Shown: positions 18,138 through 26,604 of the stretch, piece by piece
Position numbering within the stretch: the stretch's first letter is position 1
How the letters are laid out: each line of letters opens with the position of its first letter
Assembly: GCF_003795125.1 (NCBI RefSeq)
Contig: NZ_CP027783.1
Location: 930,001 to 994,000, forward strand
Length of the DNA stretch: 64,000 nucleotides
Origin: Tetragenococcus osmophilus
GTDB lineage: Bacteria; Bacillota; Bacilli; Lactobacillales; Enterococcaceae
Direction of reading: 5' to 3'
Made by a program: the position numbers and the translations under genes
Notes under the pieces: model-generated
Database searches by the model: none
What the model was told of the DNA's origin: nothing
What the model saw: only the letters and a program-made list of their open reading frames with translations

Positions 18138-18656
18138 ATGAAAAAGGTACCACCGATTCTAAAGCCATTTGCGCTGGTGACTTTTTCTCTTATCATCGCA
18201 ACAGCTACGGGAGTTGTTAATGGGAGAAGCTATCGTCAACCAGTAGCAGAGACAGAGACAACGACTACTGAAACCACTACAGAAGTTTCTGTGAGTACAG
18301 ATGATACAGATGGAGGAATTGAAACTTCCGATACAGCATCTTTGGATGGAAGCGAAGATAATAGCTTACAACAAACACAAGAAACGGATAATGGTCTTGA
18401 AGAAGGTTCTGCAAATACAGGGGAAGGTGTACAACAGGAGACTGAACCAAGCTCCTCAGCTGAACAAACGCCAGACTCTGGGGAACAACCAGCAAGAAAC
18501 CAACAGGAGTCTCCAAGTAACCAGCAAGATAACCCGGAACAAGAAAATGAACCACAAGAACAAGAAAACCAAGGCGAACAACAGCAAAATCAACAAGATT
18601 CGCCAGAGAACCAACCAAATCAACAACAAACGCCTGAAGAAGGTGATGAACAATGA
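18138..18656 (+). CDS. Membrane-anchored Glu/Gln/Asn-rich protein of unknown function
   Basis: 172 residues. A basic N-terminus and one hydrophobic segment (PFALVTFSLIIATATGVVNG, residues 10-29) look like a signal anchor. The rest is low complexity, first Thr/Glu-rich (ETTTTETTTEV), then Gln/Asn/Glu/Pro-rich to the end, likely disordered and extracellular. AAAGGAGGAG precedes the ATG. Its TGA overlaps the ATG of the next gene (ATGA), so the two are translationally coupled. I do not recognise a family; composition suggests a cell-wall-spanning or spacer role. Confidence 0.7.
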   Translation: MKKVPPILKPFALVTFSLIIATATGVVNGRSYRQPVAETETTTTETTTEVSVSTDDTDGGIETSDTASLDGSEDNSLQQTQETDNGLEEGSANTGEGVQQETEPSSSAEQTPDSGEQPARNQQESPSNQQDNPEQENEPQEQENQGEQQQNQQDSPENQPNQQQTPEEGDEQ

Positions 18657-19447
18657 CCTTTTTATTAGATATTATCAATGGATTTCATAAGTTTTTGTGG
18701 TATTTGGATATTAGCCCGAAATATTTAAACCGCGCTTATACGATATTAAGTCTTTTTCCTACACTTTATATCTTACGTATTGTGTATGGGTTATGGGTAA
18801 ATCAAAATTATATCCAATTTAGTCTATACCTTCTTGTTTTTGTTATTTTGTTTTATTTCGTGGTTTTAAATTTCATTTATTATTTTTTTGATAAAAATGT
18901 TAAGGGCGACATCACTCAACTATTTGCTAAGTATTTGCCAGAAGATGCGTTTAATATTGAAAATGATAGCCAGATCTCGCAAAATTTGATGCCGAATACG
19001 AGTGAAGTAGCAGTAGATTTTGTTGACCATTATGAATTGCAGTTAGAAGAAAACATTCAATCTTTGATTAGTGAAGAGAAAATACCTACGAATAATTTAA
19101 CAAATAGCGATGGCTTTTTACTTATGAAAAATACATTGCACCCTTACTATTATTTGAAAAAGATAGAAGACGATCAATATGAATTACAAATCGGTACAAG
19201 CTATCGAGATTTAGAAAAAATTGGAATCATCCATCAAACAGAAGCACTGGATCCAGTAGGTTTGTTTATTGTAGGTGGAGATTTTGTCAAAAATGGCATT
19301 CGTTATCATGAACGATATCGTTTGAAATTACTAGTCAAAGATAATCCTTCCCAAGATGTAAATACGAAAAAAATAAAGAACGAAGCAGAAGTAAGCAGTG
19401 AAGTGGGGAGTCGTAGTCAACGTCATAAAAAGAAAAATTCTAAATAA
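18653..19447 (+). CDS. Two-TM membrane protein of unknown function (DUF6681-like)
   Basis: 264 residues. Two hydrophobic segments near residues 30-50 and 56-80 (SLYLLVFVILFYFVVLNFIY), then a roughly 180-residue soluble domain with KYLPEDAFNIENDSQ, HPYYYLKKIEDDQYELQIG and DPVGLFIVGGDFV, ending in a basic Arg/Lys tail. It may belong to a Lactobacillales family I recall as DUF6681, but this is tentative. Start codon overlaps the stop of the preceding low-complexity gene. Followed by a terminator. Confidence 0.65.
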   Translation: MTFLLDIINGFHKFLWYLDISPKYLNRAYTILSLFPTLYILRIVYGLWVNQNYIQFSLYLLVFVILFYFVVLNFIYYFFDKNVKGDITQLFAKYLPEDAFNIENDSQISQNLMPNTSEVAVDFVDHYELQLEENIQSLISEEKIPTNNLTNSDGFLLMKNTLHPYYYLKKIEDDQYELQIGTSYRDLEKIGIIHQTEALDPVGLFIVGGDFVKNGIRYHERYRLKLLVKDNPSQDVNTKKIKNEAEVSSEVGSRSQRHKKKNSK

Positions 19448-19454
19448 CTTTTGA

Positions 19455-19497
19455 TCCATGATGTCAACTATCTTGATATCATGGGTTTTGTATTTTT
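19455..19497 (+). terminator. Terminator of the 18138-19447 operon
   Basis: Stem CCATGATGTCAA/TTGATATCATGG (one bulge) followed by TTTTGTATTTTT. Confidence 0.75.
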
Positions 19498-19558
19498 GCT
19501 AAGACAATGATAAACTTTATCCAGTGAAAAAAATAATAAGCGGAAAAGAGTGAAGCAA

Positions 19559-20875
19559 ATGTCTAAAGATTTATCTTTTGCAGATTTGGCTAACTTTGCA
19601 GATGACTTAAAGCAGGTGCCAGCGAGTCATGTGATCGCTCGTGCTGTGCAAGAAAATGGTGTGAATGCTACTAGCAAAAGTCTTGATGCAAGGGCAGCCT
19701 TAAATCGGGTGTTTTCTGTTGAAGTGGAAACGGGCGATGTAACGCATCAAAAGCAAAGCGGACGGTGTTGGCTGTTTGCTACTTTAAATACTTTGCGCCA
19801 TGATTTTGCTAAAAAGTATAATTTAAAAGATTTTCAGTTTTCACAAAACTATCTTTCTTTTTATGATCGCTTAGAAAAGGCGAATAAAATGTTAGAGTGG
19901 GCGATTCAGCTAATTGATCAACCAGAAGATGATCGCGAGTTTTTAGCTATGCTTGAATGGGGGGACAATGACGGGGGACAGTGGGCAAATGGTCCTGCAT
20001 TGATCAATAAGTATGGTCTAGTCCCTAAAAGCGCTATGCCAGAAACTTATAATAGCGATAAAACAGCTGAGATTTCTTCAATGATTAATTTGAAATTGCA
20101 TAAAGCGGTAGCGCATATGAAAAAAATGGTCGTTACTCCGACTCATGAAGAGGATTTACGTGCTTATAAAGTAGATTGCTTACGTGAAATTTACCGTATG
20201 TTGGTTTATGCTTTTGGTACACCGCCGGCTTCTTTTGACTTTGAATATCGAGATAAAGACAACAACTATTATAATATTCGAAATTTAACACCAACTACTT
20301 TTTTTAAAGACTATGTGGCTGTTGACTTTGATCAATATACGGTCTTAGCAGATGCTCCTGATCACGAATATGGGAAAAAGTATGGATTGCCAAGCCAAGA
20401 CTATATATTTTCTGGGAAAAAGATAGAATTAGCTAATGTGGGAATTACTGCTATGAAAAAAGCAGTAATAGCTTCTTTAAAAGACGGGCAAACGGTGTGG
20501 TTTGGTTGCGATGTAGTAAAAGATATGGACCGTAAAGAAGGAATTTTAGATCCAAATTATTTCAAAAAAAGTGAACTTTTTGATACAGATTTACATCTGA
20601 ACAAAGCAGAACGTTTAGCCACACGCGATGGAGAAGTAAGCCATGCAATGACAATGACGGGCGTTGACCTTATTGATGACCAACCAACAAAATGGAAAGT
20701 AGAAAATAGTTGGGGAGAGAAACTTGGAGATAAGGGTTATTTTATTATGTCAGATGCTTGGTTTGATGATTATGTCTATGAAGTCGTTGTTCAAAACAAA
20801 TACTTACAAGCAGAAGATAAACATGTTGCCGCTAAAGAGAAAGAAGATCTTGCTCCGTGGGATTCGTTACGTTAA
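19559..20875 (+). CDS. pepC: Aminopeptidase C (bleomycin hydrolase family, C1B)
   Basis: 438-residue cytoplasmic cysteine aminopeptidase forming a hexameric self-compartmentalised peptidase that trims peptides. The active-site Cys is residue 70 in QKQSGRCWLFATLNTLR, the His is in EVSHAMTMTGVD, and the Asn in VENSWGEKLGDKGYF. The ATG at 19559 is preferred; a GTG three codons upstream is also possible. Monocistronic, between a terminator and a degenerate repeat. Typical in lactic acid bacteria. Confidence 0.95.
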   Translation: MSKDLSFADLANFADDLKQVPASHVIARAVQENGVNATSKSLDARAALNRVFSVEVETGDVTHQKQSGRCWLFATLNTLRHDFAKKYNLKDFQFSQNYLSFYDRLEKANKMLEWAIQLIDQPEDDREFLAMLEWGDNDGGQWANGPALINKYGLVPKSAMPETYNSDKTAEISSMINLKLHKAVAHMKKMVVTPTHEEDLRAYKVDCLREIYRMLVYAFGTPPASFDFEYRDKDNNYYNIRNLTPTTFFKDYVAVDFDQYTVLADAPDHEYGKKYGLPSQDYIFSGKKIELANVGITAMKKAVIASLKDGQTVWFGCDVVKDMDRKEGILDPNYFKKSELFDTDLHLNKAERLATRDGEVSHAMTMTGVDLIDDQPTKWKVENSWGEKLGDKGYFIMSDAWFDDYVYEVVVQNKYLQAEDKHVAAKEKEDLAPWDSLR

Positions 20876-20910
20876 TAAAAAAGAGCCTGTGACATAAATC
20901 CTATTAATAG

Positions 20911-21010
20911 TAAACTATTCGAACTATAGAGAGATTTCTCCTGCGGTTTAGCAGGTCTTCGTCGCAAATCCGCAACGATTAACAACGTCCATCCAATATA
21001 GCGGGAATGT
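20911..21010. repeat. Dispersed palindromic repeat, degenerate copy 2
   Basis: The left end CTATTCGAACTATAGAGAGA and the internal CCTGC...GCAGG-type hairpin with TTCGTCGCAAAT resemble the copy at 30161-30255 (CCTGC...CAGG then TTCATCGTAAAT). The right inverted repeat has decayed to TATAGCGGGAATG. A parS site begins just beyond it. Confidence 0.5.
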
Positions 21011-21011
21011 T

Positions 21012-21027
21012 TGTTTCACGTGAAACG
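21012..21027. promoter_or_regulatory. parS centromere site
   Basis: TGTTTCACGTGAAACG matches 15 of 16 bases of the Bacillus-type ParB site TGTTTCACGTGAAACA. It lies 15 kb from oriC and 3.7 kb from parA-parB, in a noncoding gap, as expected for origin-proximal chromosome segregation. Confidence 0.88.
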
Positions 21028-21115
21028 GATCATTATTGCTGATGTTTTTTTATGAATCACTATTATATAATGAAGTTTGGACGTAAATACTGCAAAGATT
21101 GAAGGAGAAAAGCGA

Positions 21116-21940
21116 ATGCAAATCAATTTACTTTTTTCGATCGATGATAATTTTGTTGAACAGATGAAAACGACCTTATTTTCTATTTATCAAAATGCAG
21201 CTTATGAACATCATTTTACGATTTATGTTCTACAAAAGAAATTATTAAAACAAACAGAAGAGGTTAAAGAATTTTGTAAGCGATGGGAAATGGAATACAT
21301 TCCACTTGTGATCGGAGAGGATCGATTATTTGATAATGCTCCTATTTCTTCTCGTTATCCAGAAACGATTTATTATCGTCTTATGGTACATAAATACTTG
21401 CCTAAAAGCGTGAACAAAATACTTTATTTAGATGCAGATGTGTTATGTATTAATGATTTTTCTAGTTTGTATGAACTTGATCTTCAGGGATATTTGTATG
21501 CAGCAGCGAGCCACAAAAAATTAACTAATGTAACAAAAATGATTAATCAAGTGCGATTAAAAAATTATGAAGCAGAAGGCTATTATAATTCAGGAGTTTT
21601 ACTCATTAATTTAGCAAAAGCTCGTGAAGAGATTCAGGCAGAAGATATTTTTCAATTTATTGAAGATAATCAATACAATCTTTTATTACCAGATCAAGAT
21701 ATTTTAAATGGGCTGTATGGAGATAAAATCTTGCCTATTCCTGATGAAATTTATAATTACGATGTAAGAAAAAACGCTACTTACGATACAATTAGTAGAG
21801 GTGAATGGGATCTAAATTGGGTGATCTGTAACAACGTTTTTTTACATTTTTGTGGGAAAGAAAAACCATGGCAGGAAAAATACCGCGGACGTTATGCTTC
21901 TTTATATAAATATTTTTGGTATAAATCTGCTCGTGCATAA
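21116..21940 (+). CDS. Glycosyltransferase family 8 protein
   Basis: 274-residue retaining glycosyltransferase (LgtC/GatA type). It begins with the GT8 pattern INLLFSIDDNFVEQMKTTLF and has the metal-binding DxD motif in ILYLDADVLCINDF and the later NSGVLLINL and LPDQDILNGLYGD motifs. The ATG at 21116 follows GAAGGAGAAAAG. It probably transfers a sugar from UDP-hexose to a cell-wall polymer, glycolipid or protein; the acceptor cannot be deduced. Monocistronic, ending in a terminator into which a group IIC intron has inserted. Confidence 0.85.
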   Translation: MQINLLFSIDDNFVEQMKTTLFSIYQNAAYEHHFTIYVLQKKLLKQTEEVKEFCKRWEMEYIPLVIGEDRLFDNAPISSRYPETIYYRLMVHKYLPKSVNKILYLDADVLCINDFSSLYELDLQGYLYAAASHKKLTNVTKMINQVRLKNYEAEGYYNSGVLLINLAKAREEIQAEDIFQFIEDNQYNLLLPDQDILNGLYGDKILPIPDEIYNYDVRKNATYDTISRGEWDLNWVICNNVFLHFCGKEKPWQEKYRGRYASLYKYFWYKSARA

Positions 21941-21945
21941 GACGT

Positions 21946-21983
21946 ACACACTTGTCTTTATTTAAGGCAAGTGTGTTTATTTT
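21946..21983 (+). terminator. GT8 gene terminator and intron target
   Basis: Stem CACACTTG/CAAGTGTG with an AT loop and TTTATTTT tail. The group IIC intron starts right after the T-tract. Confidence 0.85.
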
Positions 21984-23857
21984 GTGCGCTCGGCATGGGC
22001 GATAACTTGGTGGTGAAAGTCCACTACAGACTTGGCAGTAGGAACTGTTAGCTAAAAGCAAAGGTGTCCGCCGTGAGGCGGAATCTGAAGGAAGCTAGAG
22101 GCAAACACTTGCACTGACGAACAGGAATCTCATAAGAAGGCTGGTTTGGGATGGACGAGCTTGCAAAACAAAGTAAAGTCCGATACTGCCCGAATCCCAT
22201 ACAGTAAATGAGGCAGTGACATGAGTGGAAGGTTATCGCGCCTTACCCGGGGAGGTCTGTCTAGCGACAGGAGTCGTAGTAATAACGAATAGACAGAAGT
22301 CAGCCGAGGTCATAGTAGGGAAAATGTACCGAAGGACCGAACAATACTCATACAAAGTATAGATTGGAGGTTAGAGGAGACGAAGACTACAGAAAACAGC
22401 CGTAAAGGCTGGCAATCTACAGAGGGATAAGGTGGAACCAAAAGTGTATGTAGATGTGTAGAGTCATCCTCTAGGTCAAATGAAAGAAATGTATCGTAAG
22501 TCTTCATCTTTGATGGAGCTCGTCGTAAGAAAAGAAAATTTAAGCACAGCTGTTACAATGGTTAGACGCAATAAAGGAGCAGCTGGTGTAGATGGTATGG
22601 ATGTGGATGAAGTGGAAGCTCACATTGAGAAATGGTATGAGCCACTAAGGAAGAAATTACTTCAAGGGACGTACCAACCGCAACCGGTCAAACAAGTAGA
22701 GATTCCCAAGTCTAATGGCGATAAGCGTAAACTAGGAATTCCTTGTGCGCGAGACCGAGTGGTCCAACAAGCGATCCGACAAGTGATTGAACCCATTATT
22801 GACCCCCATTTCCTACCCCAAAGTCATGGCTTCCGTCTAAATAAAGGAACGCACACAGCTTTGAAACAATGCGTTGCCTATTATGAGGAAGGCTATAGAG
22901 TTGTGGTCGATTGTGATTTGAAGCAATGTTTTGATACGTTGAACCATGATAAACTCATGTACCATTTGGAACAATTCATTCAAGATAAAGCGATTCTCAA
23001 GGTTATTCGTAAGTTCTTGATGAGTGGTGTTATTGACCTGTCTGGCGAATACGTAGAAAGAAAGACCGGCGCACCTCAAGGAGCGGTCCTATCGCCCCTT
23101 CTCTGCAATGTTTACTTACATGAACTGGATAAAGAACTTGAGAAAAGAGGCCATCAATTTGTTCGTTACGCTGATGACTTCGTCATCTATGTGAAATCAA
23201 AACGTGCGGGCGAACGTGTTCTGAAAAGTGTGACACGCTTTATTGAAAAGGATCTTAAATTAATTGTCAACCAAGACAAGAGTCAAGTAGGGTCGCCGAC
23301 CCGTTTAAAATTCTTGAGCTGTCTGATGATGAAAGTCAATGGAATCTGTCGTTTTATTCCTACCAAAGAAGCCAAGAAGAAATTCAAAGCCGAATTGAAA
23401 CGACGAACAAGTCGTAAGCGTGCGGGTGATTTTCGAACGATCATAAAGGAAATCAATCAAGTCACGCGTGGCTGGATAGGCTATTTCGGATTGGGATTTA
23501 TTCGAGGGTTTATTCAAAAGGAAATTGAACCATGGTTACATCACCGCATCAGACAGCTCATCCTCAAACGCTGGAAAGCTCCCAAAACGAAAATAACGAA
23601 GTTATTATCTTATGGACTAGACGTAGTAGATCACGCTAAAATGATTGGCTATTCCAGAAAGAAGTATTGGCGATTGTCCAAAACGTCTGAAGTTCATCGG
23701 ACACTTACAAACGAAAGACTCCACCGATGGGGCTTAGTTTCACTAAGCGCCTTGGTAGAGTCTGCTTACGCAAGGTATTGAACCGCCGTATACGGAACCG
23801 TACGTACGGTGGTGTGAGAGGTCGACTAGCCAATTAATGGCTAGTCACCTACTCGAT
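21984..23857 (+). mobile_element. Group IIC intron, second type
   Basis: About 1874 nt, from the consensus 5' end GTGCG (21984) to the 3' end CCTACTCGAT (23857). Near the 3' end the domain V-like hairpin CCGCCGTATACGG...GTACGGTGG and the domain VI stem GACTAGCC/GGCTAGTC are clear. It lies directly downstream of a rho-independent terminator. It differs in sequence from the two copies near dnaN and sagA, but the 3' end is conserved, so it is a separate IIC lineage. Confidence 0.88.
22480..23781 (+). CDS. ltrA: Group IIC intron reverse transcriptase/maturase (second type)
   Basis: 433 residues; RT core with DCDLKQCFDTLNHDKL, GAPQGAVLSPLLCN and catalytic RYADD, then the maturase part with GWIGYFGL. 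No endonuclease domain. One conserved motif is altered: the usual GFRP reads HGFRLNKG, and the KFLGF-type motif reads KFLSC, so reduced activity is possible. The frame is intact. Confidence 0.9.
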   Translation: MKEMYRKSSSLMELVVRKENLSTAVTMVRRNKGAAGVDGMDVDEVEAHIEKWYEPLRKKLLQGTYQPQPVKQVEIPKSNGDKRKLGIPCARDRVVQQAIRQVIEPIIDPHFLPQSHGFRLNKGTHTALKQCVAYYEEGYRVVVDCDLKQCFDTLNHDKLMYHLEQFIQDKAILKVIRKFLMSGVIDLSGEYVERKTGAPQGAVLSPLLCNVYLHELDKELEKRGHQFVRYADDFVIYVKSKRAGERVLKSVTRFIEKDLKLIVNQDKSQVGSPTRLKFLSCLMMKVNGICRFIPTKEAKKKFKAELKRRTSRKRAGDFRTIIKEINQVTRGWIGYFGLGFIRGFIQKEIEPWLHHRIRQLILKRWKAPKTKITKLLSYGLDVVDHAKMIGYSRKKYWRLSKTSEVHRTLTNERLHRWGLVSLSALVESAYARY

Positions 23858-23930
23858 TCAAATAGGGGAAATAAATGCATGGTCGCCTATTGCGAAGATA
23901 AATATTTTGCGTTAAAGTAGAGAATAGTCC

Positions 23931-23951
23931 GTGAAACAATAACTGTTTCAC
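23931..23951. promoter_or_regulatory. Inverted repeat of parS-like half-sites before rsmG
   Basis: GTGAAACA and TGTTTCAC, 5 bp apart. These are the two halves of parS in swapped order. They lie in the 5' region of rsmG, just upstream of its AAGGAAGGAAG site. It could be an operator or simply an mRNA hairpin. Confidence 0.4.
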
Positions 23952-23970
23952 AATTAAGGAAGGAAGAAGT

Positions 23971-24687
23971 ATGTTACCTGAAGAATTTCAGCAAAAACTT
24001 CGTGAACATCATATTGAACTGTCGTCAAAACAAATAGCACAATTTGAAGATTATTATGAGCTTTTGGTAGAATGGAACCAAAAAATAAATCTTACGACAA
24101 TTACAGATAAAAGCGAGGTTTACTTAAAACATTTTTATGATTCAATAGCTTTGGCTTTTTCTTTTGGGCTAAACCAAGAAGCTTCTATCTGTGATATTGG
24201 GTCTGGTGCAGGTTTTCCAAGTATTCCTTTAAAAATTATTTTCCCCGAGTTAAGAGTAACCATCGTTGATTCGTTGAATAAACGAATTAATTTTTTGCGC
24301 ACGTTAATTACCGAATTAGATTTAAATCAAGTGGAGTTGTTTCATGCTCGAGCTGAAACATTTGGACAAGAAAAAAATCATCGTGCTTCTTATGACTATG
24401 TAATGGCAAGAGCAGTTGCACGATTGAATGTTTTAAGTGAGTTGTGCCTACCACTAGTAAAAAAAGAGGGGTATTTTTACGCGCTAAAAGCGGCTAAGAG
24501 CCAAGAAGAGCTGGTAGAGGCTAAAGGGGCAATAGCTGTTTTAGGGGGAAAATTCATAGAAGATCGAGAAATTTATTTACCTAATACGCAAGATGAACGA
24601 CATGTCTTAGTTATTGCAAAGAAAAAAGAAACCCCCAAAAAGTATCCGAGAAAACCAGGCTTACCAAATAAAAAGCCGATTAAATAA
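23971..24687 (+). CDS. rsmG: 16S rRNA (guanine527-N7)-methyltransferase RsmG (GidB)
   Basis: 238-residue SAM-dependent methyltransferase that makes m7G527 in 16S rRNA. The start [17 protein letters not shown] and [12 protein letters not shown] are typical; the SAM motif is [17 protein letters not shown], and [13 protein letters not shown] lies further on. Ends in a Lys/Arg/Pro-rich tail. Start after AAGGAAGGAAG. It heads the rsmG-parA-parB block usual in Firmicutes, with a group II intron inserted just upstream. Confidence 0.96.
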   Translation: MLPEEFQQKLREHHIELSSKQIAQFEDYYELLVEWNQKINLTTITDKSEVYLKHFYDSIALAFSFGLNQEASICDIGSGAGFPSIPLKIIFPELRVTIVDSLNKRINFLRTLITELDLNQVELFHARAETFGQEKNHRASYDYVMARAVARLNVLSELCLPLVKKEGYFYALKAAKSQEELVEAKGAIAVLGGKFIEDREIYLPNTQDERHVLVIAKKKETPKKYPRKPGLPNKKPIK

Positions 24688-24753
24688 TCATTTCAAGGCA
24701 GGGTGTGAGGAAAATCCCTCTTGTACCAGCCTCTATTGAGGAGGAAAGTTTTT

Positions 24754-25524
24754 ATGGTTCGTATTATTTCTGTGGCAAATCAGAAAGGCGGGGTTGGTAA
24801 ATCGACTACCGCTGTTAGTTTAGGCGCATGTTTGGCCTATTTAGGAAAAAAAGTTTTGCTAGTAGATATCGACGCGCAAGGTAACGCGACAAGTGGTGTA
24901 GGTATACGCAAACCCGATGTAGTACAGGATGTCTATGATGTATTAATTAACGAAATTAGTATTGAAAATACAATACTTCCTAGTACTCGTCCTAATTTAG
25001 ATGTAGTACCAGCGACTCTTCAATTAGCAGGAGCAGAAATTGAGCTAACTTCGCTAATGGCTAGAGAGTCTCGTTTACGAACAGCTATTAATGACATTAA
25101 AGATCAGTATGATTTTATTTTAATCGATTGTCCTCCTTCTTTAGGTCATTTAACTATTAATGCATTTACTGCTAGCGATGCGATTTTGATTCCTGTCCAA
25201 TGTGAATACTATGCTTTAGAAGGTTTGAGCCAATTATTAAATACGGTACGTTTGGTACAAAAACATTTTAATCCTGATTTAGAAATCGAAGGCGTTTTGT
25301 TAACCATGTATGATGCGCGTACCAACCTTGGCGTAGAAGTTGTTGAAGAAGTTCGTCGTTATTTCCAGGAAAAAGTCTATCACACGATTATTCCAAGAAA
25401 TGTTCGTTTGTCTGAAGCACCTAGCCATGGTCTATCTATCGTTGATTATGACTTACGTTCCAAAGGTTCTGAAGTCTATCAAGCACTAGCAAAGGAAGTG
25501 TTGGATCGTGAAAAAGCAAAATAA
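24754..25524 (+). CDS. parA: Chromosome partitioning ATPase ParA/Soj
   Basis: 256-residue ParA-type ATPase with the deviant Walker A KGGVGKSTT at residues 11-19 and VDIDAQGNATSG, FILIDCPPSLG (Walker B). The ATG at 24754 follows GAGGAGGAAAG; the ORF could extend 11 codons upstream, but without a ribosome-binding site. It binds DNA and ParB to separate origins, and in B. subtilis its homologue modulates DnaA. parB begins 17 nt before parA ends, so they are coupled. Confidence 0.96.
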   Translation: MVRIISVANQKGGVGKSTTAVSLGACLAYLGKKVLLVDIDAQGNATSGVGIRKPDVVQDVYDVLINEISIENTILPSTRPNLDVVPATLQLAGAEIELTSLMARESRLRTAINDIKDQYDFILIDCPPSLGHLTINAFTASDAILIPVQCEYYALEGLSQLLNTVRLVQKHFNPDLEIEGVLLTMYDARTNLGVEVVEEVRRYFQEKVYHTIIPRNVRLSEAPSHGLSIVDYDLRSKGSEVYQALAKEVLDREKAK

Positions 25525-26395
25525 AAGTTTGGGAAAAGGGATTAACGCGTTGTTTCAGGACCTATCAGATATTGAAGAGGTAGATGTGGCAACAGAAAAA
25601 ATTGTTGAGCTTTCACTAAATGAGTTACGCCCGAACCCTTATCAACCACGGAAAACATTTGAAGAAAAGTCGCTACAAGAATTAGCTAATTCGATTGAAA
25701 AATCAGGCGTTTTTCAGCCTATTATTGTACGTAAATCTACCGTAAAAGGCTACGAGATTATTGCAGGAGAGCGTCGTTTTCGAGCTTCTAAGTTGGCCAA
25801 AAGAGAAACTATCCCTGCGATTATTCGTGATTTTGACGAAGAAGCGATGATGCAAGTAGCTGTTTTGGAAAACCTACAGCGGGAAGATTTGAATCCTTTA
25901 GAAGAAGCAGAAGCGTATGAAATGTTAATGAACAACCTTCATTTGACTCAAGCAGAAGTTGCCGAACGGTTAGGTAAAAGTCGCCCATATATAGCTAACT
26001 ATTTACGTCTTTTAACTTTACCAAAACTAGTAAAAGAAATGGTGCAAGAAGACCGGTTATCCATGGGACAAGCACGGACATTACTAGGGTTAAAAAATAA
26101 AGAGCAGATGTTAAAACTTGCCAATCGTTGTGTCAAAGAAAATTTGACTGTGCGGCAATTAGAACAGTTGGTTATAGATGCAAATGAAGTAAAAGACAAG
26201 AAAAAAGTTCCTCGCGTAGTCAAAGAAAAACCTTACTATCTACGAGAAAGTGAAGATCGTTTGATGGATAAGTTTGGAACTAGTGTACAAATTAAAGAAA
26301 GAAAAGGTAAGGGCAAAATCGAGATTGATTATTTATCGCAAAATGATTTGACGCGTATATTGGACATTTTGAATATCCATTTTGATGAAGAATAA
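25508..26395 (+). CDS. parB: Chromosome partitioning protein ParB/Spo0J
   Basis: 295-residue CTPase that loads on parS. The N-terminal box is LRPNPYQPRKTF, the CTP-binding motif region is IIAGERRFRASKLAK, and the helix-turn-helix is LTQAEVAERLGKSRPYIANYLRLL. GTG start within the end of parA. A near-perfect parS lies 4.5 kb upstream at 21012. A C-terminal dimerisation segment ends NIHFDEE. Confidence 0.96.
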   Translation: MKKQNKSLGKGINALFQDLSDIEEVDVATEKIVELSLNELRPNPYQPRKTFEEKSLQELANSIEKSGVFQPIIVRKSTVKGYEIIAGERRFRASKLAKRETIPAIIRDFDEEAMMQVAVLENLQREDLNPLEEAEAYEMLMNNLHLTQAEVAERLGKSRPYIANYLRLLTLPKLVKEMVQEDRLSMGQARTLLGLKNKEQMLKLANRCVKENLTVRQLEQLVIDANEVKDKKKVPRVVKEKPYYLRESEDRLMDKFGTSVQIKERKGKGKIEIDYLSQNDLTRILDILNIHFDEE

Positions 26396-26403
26396 TAAGG
26401 AGA

Positions 26404-26598
26404 ATGCTTATGTATGACCTAGGTGATACTGTAGAAATGAAAAAACCTCATGCTTGTCAGACAAACCGTTGGAAGATCATACGTATGGGAGCTGACATTA
26501 AAATAAAATGTGAAAACTGTGGTCACATTGTAATGATGACACGACGTGAGTTTGAAAAGAAAATGAAAAAAGTTATTGAAAAGAAAAAGGAAGAGTGA
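26404..26598 (+). CDS. DUF951-family small protein
   Basis: 64 residues of the DUF951 family common next to ychF and parB in Firmicutes: VEMKKPHACQTNRWKI, ADIKIKCENCGHIVMMTRREF. The two cysteines of CENC, plus the one in HACQ, suggest metal binding, but the function is unknown. The start may be the first ATG (26404) or the ATG two codons later; AAGGAGA is just upstream. Lies between parB and ychF with short gaps, so probably co-transcribed. Confidence 0.82.
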   Translation: MLMYDLGDTVEMKKPHACQTNRWKIIRMGADIKIKCENCGHIVMMTRREFEKKMKKVIEKKKEE

Positions 26599-26604
26599 AA
26601 GTAG

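Noticed and set aside
18277-18678. 133-codon minus-strand and 129-codon plus-strand frames over the Gln/Glu-rich gene
   Set aside because: Shadows created by repetitive composition; the signal-anchored frame with a good ribosome-binding site is the real one.
22480-23781. Retron or diversity-generating RT
   Set aside because: The RT sits in a ribozyme with GTGCG start, domain V/VI-like hairpins and maturase domain; no template/variable repeat or msr-msd found, so it is a group IIC intron.
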